Shown here one piece after another: positions 62,837-64,000 of a stretch of DNA of 64,000 nucleotides. Below the pieces are notes generated by a model that ran no database searches, was not told the origin of the DNA, and saw only the letters and a list, made by a program, of their open reading frames with translations. Numbering within the stretch: the stretch's first letter is position 1; each line of letters opens with the position of its first letter. Both the position numbers and the translations under genes were made by a program. This stretch comes from Scilla litardierei (lineage: Eukaryota; Streptophyta; Magnoliopsida; Asparagales; Asparagaceae), in the NCBI GenBank assembly GCA_030789695.1, contig CM061132.1, positions 162,713,442 through 162,777,441 on the forward strand, given 5' to 3'.

Positions 62837-63700
62837 TGTTAAGTTTGATAGTTTGTCATTTGTGGCACAATGAGTTTTGTATGCAATATTGAACATTGTG
62901 TCATATGAATTGTTGAACTCATTGTTCAACATTTGAGACCAGGTACTGCAGTTATCTTGTGTATCTGATTGAATTGCGGTTATTGGAGATAAGACGTCGT
63001 CGTGATTGAATTACGGTTATTGGAGATATGACGTTATCGTAATTGTTGATCTGAAACAGATGTTCTTCTACAGTGAGAGCGTTTGGATTGAATTCAAGGG
63101 TCTATTAGTTGATGTTGTTGAAGGATGGTGAATTTGCTTCTTTGGTTTCAGTTCTGTTTGACGGCTGAGATATTTATATTAACCGCTTTACTTAGCCTAG
63201 CAGCGCTGGGTGTTTCTGCCAATCTTCGGTGATTCTACCTGTTGTATCAGTATTAACAACTTAACTACTTCGAGGGGTGAGCGAAGTCAAGTTGCAGGAG
63301 GATTGGCGGCTTGGTTACAACTTGAAAGATCAGCTTTTGCCAAAGCTACACCAAGCTCCGGGAGGAGGCTGACTACTACTGAGGTAGGGGATCAAGGGAG
63401 TTGATCTGGGTCAGTATTGCAAGGGGATCTTGCTCGCAAGGGGAGCATGCGCAAATTACTCCACGGGATTGATTGAGATCAACCCTTGCGGTTTGTATTA
63501 AGGGGGAGTTTGTTTCCCATAATATCAAAAAGTATTGGTAATTGTAACTATCATTATTTAGTGGAGTAATTTGAAATTTCTGGGCGAAGCCACGCAGATG
63601 TAGGTGTGAGCACCGAACTGTGTTACCAATGTCCTTGTGTCATCTTGTGTTGATTATTATTCATATGTGTTAACCGTTTATGCTTGCGTACTAAACTTCA
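62837..63700 (+). repeat. LTR of the right palindrome arm (864 bp)
   Basis: TGTTAAGTTTGATAG to GTACTAAACTTCA, the inverted partner of 56467-57329. Confidence 0.88.
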
Positions 63701-63705
63701 ATTAT

Positions 63706-63960
63706 ATAAATAACAGCTTGGTTCTCACATATTATCGACATCATCTTGTCATCTTAAAAACCAAGCTCTCATGATAATGTCTTCAACCAAATCATTACAT
63801 GAAATATGAGCCATAACTCTGTACTCTGCATCCACACTTCTAGGACACACCGTTCTATTTCTAGCTTCTCCAACTCATCAAGTTTTCTCCAACAGTACAG
63901 TAGTGACATGGGACGGAAGGGGGAATGGACTTGGGGACTTGGGGAAGAAGAAAATTAGAA
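63706..63960 (-). pseudogene. Copia RNase H fragment, right of the palindrome (minus strand)
   Basis: The minus strand encodes a degraded version of the usual SR..VDAEYRVMAH motif (about 63830-63790), then C.NQAVIY next to the palindrome edge. It continues on the other side at 56455 with FHGRTKHI. No intact frame remains. Confidence 0.72.
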
Positions 63961-64000
63961 ACTTGATAGCTTTTTAGGTATTGCATCCCGAAGATGTCAC

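Larger units (their letters stand above)
56467..63700. mobile_element. Palindromic Sirevirus-like Copia: two 3' halves in inverted array
   Basis: Two arms, 56467-59906 and 60245-63700, are inverted copies of each other over about 3.4 kb, around 93% alike by eye in the outer 400 bp. A 338-bp spacer separates them. From the spacer outward each arm has an envelope-like reading frame, a AAAGGGGGAGAT polypurine tract and a complete LTR. Both outer ends are the CTTCA end of the LTR. Gag, protease, integrase, RT and a primer site are absent. It lies within one Copia RNase H frame. Flanks TTTAC and ATTAT are not a clear duplication. Confidence 0.88.

Noticed and set aside
56467..63700. A DNA transposon with very long terminal inverted repeats (Mutator or Foldback type)
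   Set aside because: The arms end in complete LTRs with adjacent polypurine tracts and contain a retroelement envelope-like frame. There is no transposase and no 9-bp duplication.
56467..63700. Assembly fold-back artefact
   Set aside because: The arms differ by several percent and have different stop codons and frameshifts, which an artefact of one molecule would not show. Only a haplotype mix-up remains possible.
1..64000. CRISPR arrays, rRNA or tRNA genes, bacterial operons
   Set aside because: None seen. The repeated TGGTATCAGAGC sites are primer-binding sites of LTR elements and not tRNA genes.

Overview
This is a stretch of angiosperm nuclear chromosome. It carries plant nicotianamine synthase genes, a plant KNOX homeobox gene end, GT-AG introns, and many plant LTR retrotransposons primed by initiator methionine tRNA. 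Nothing looks bacterial, plastid or mitochondrial. I cannot place the species. The KNOX tail recalls monocot OSH6/OSH71-type proteins from memory, which is weak evidence.

Region 1 (1-20 kb) is mostly mobile DNA. It holds the 3' end of a gag-only Ty3/gypsy derivative (1-1028) and a decayed LINE on the minus strand (about 2290-3720). A roughly 394-bp tandem duplication lies at 4.74-5.53 kb. A gag-only gypsy derivative (5882-8266) and a larger decayed gypsy that lost its reverse transcriptase (8655-13023) follow. Next come a 1.2-kb hAT-like element (13049-14257) and a non-autonomous LTR element (14488-19495) split by a 2.97-kb solo-LTR-like insertion.

Region 2 (20-31 kb) is the genic island. 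It has a lone last exon of a chloroplast glutamyl endopeptidase gene (20652-20954) and two tandem nicotianamine synthase genes. The synthase genes (24410-25415 and 28597-29692) each encode 303 aa and are split by one intron at the same phase-2 site. Facing them is the 3' end of a class I KNOX gene on the minus strand (30122-30632, ELK plus homeodomain).

Region 3 (30.7-49.6 kb) starts with an apparently intact Copia element (30688-35602). Its 212-bp LTRs are identical and it has a perfect 5-bp target duplication. It sits in the KNOX intron, in sense orientation, 55 bp from the ELK exon. Beyond it an old Copia (about 37.3-48.1 kb) holds at least three younger insertions: a relative of the 14.5-kb element, a minus-strand gypsy relic, and a 5' fragment of another Copia.

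Region 4 (49.6-64 kb) contains a nearly intact, young Ty3/gypsy element (49616-55880) with one 1814-codon gag-pol frame and an unusual collagen-like tract in gag. It also contains the most striking structure of the window, a 7.2-kb palindrome (56467-63700). Each 3.4-kb arm is the 3' half of a Sirevirus-like Copia: an envelope-like reading frame, a polypurine tract and an 863/864-bp LTR. Both outer ends are LTR 3' termini. The palindrome interrupts the RNase H region of a different, decayed Copia, so it appears to have entered as one unit.

The best leads are the palindromic retroelement, the sense-oriented Copia beside the KNOX homeodomain exon, and a gag-only LTR family with a CTACAGT-repeat leader and an acidic Pro-Glu-Lys repeat protein.
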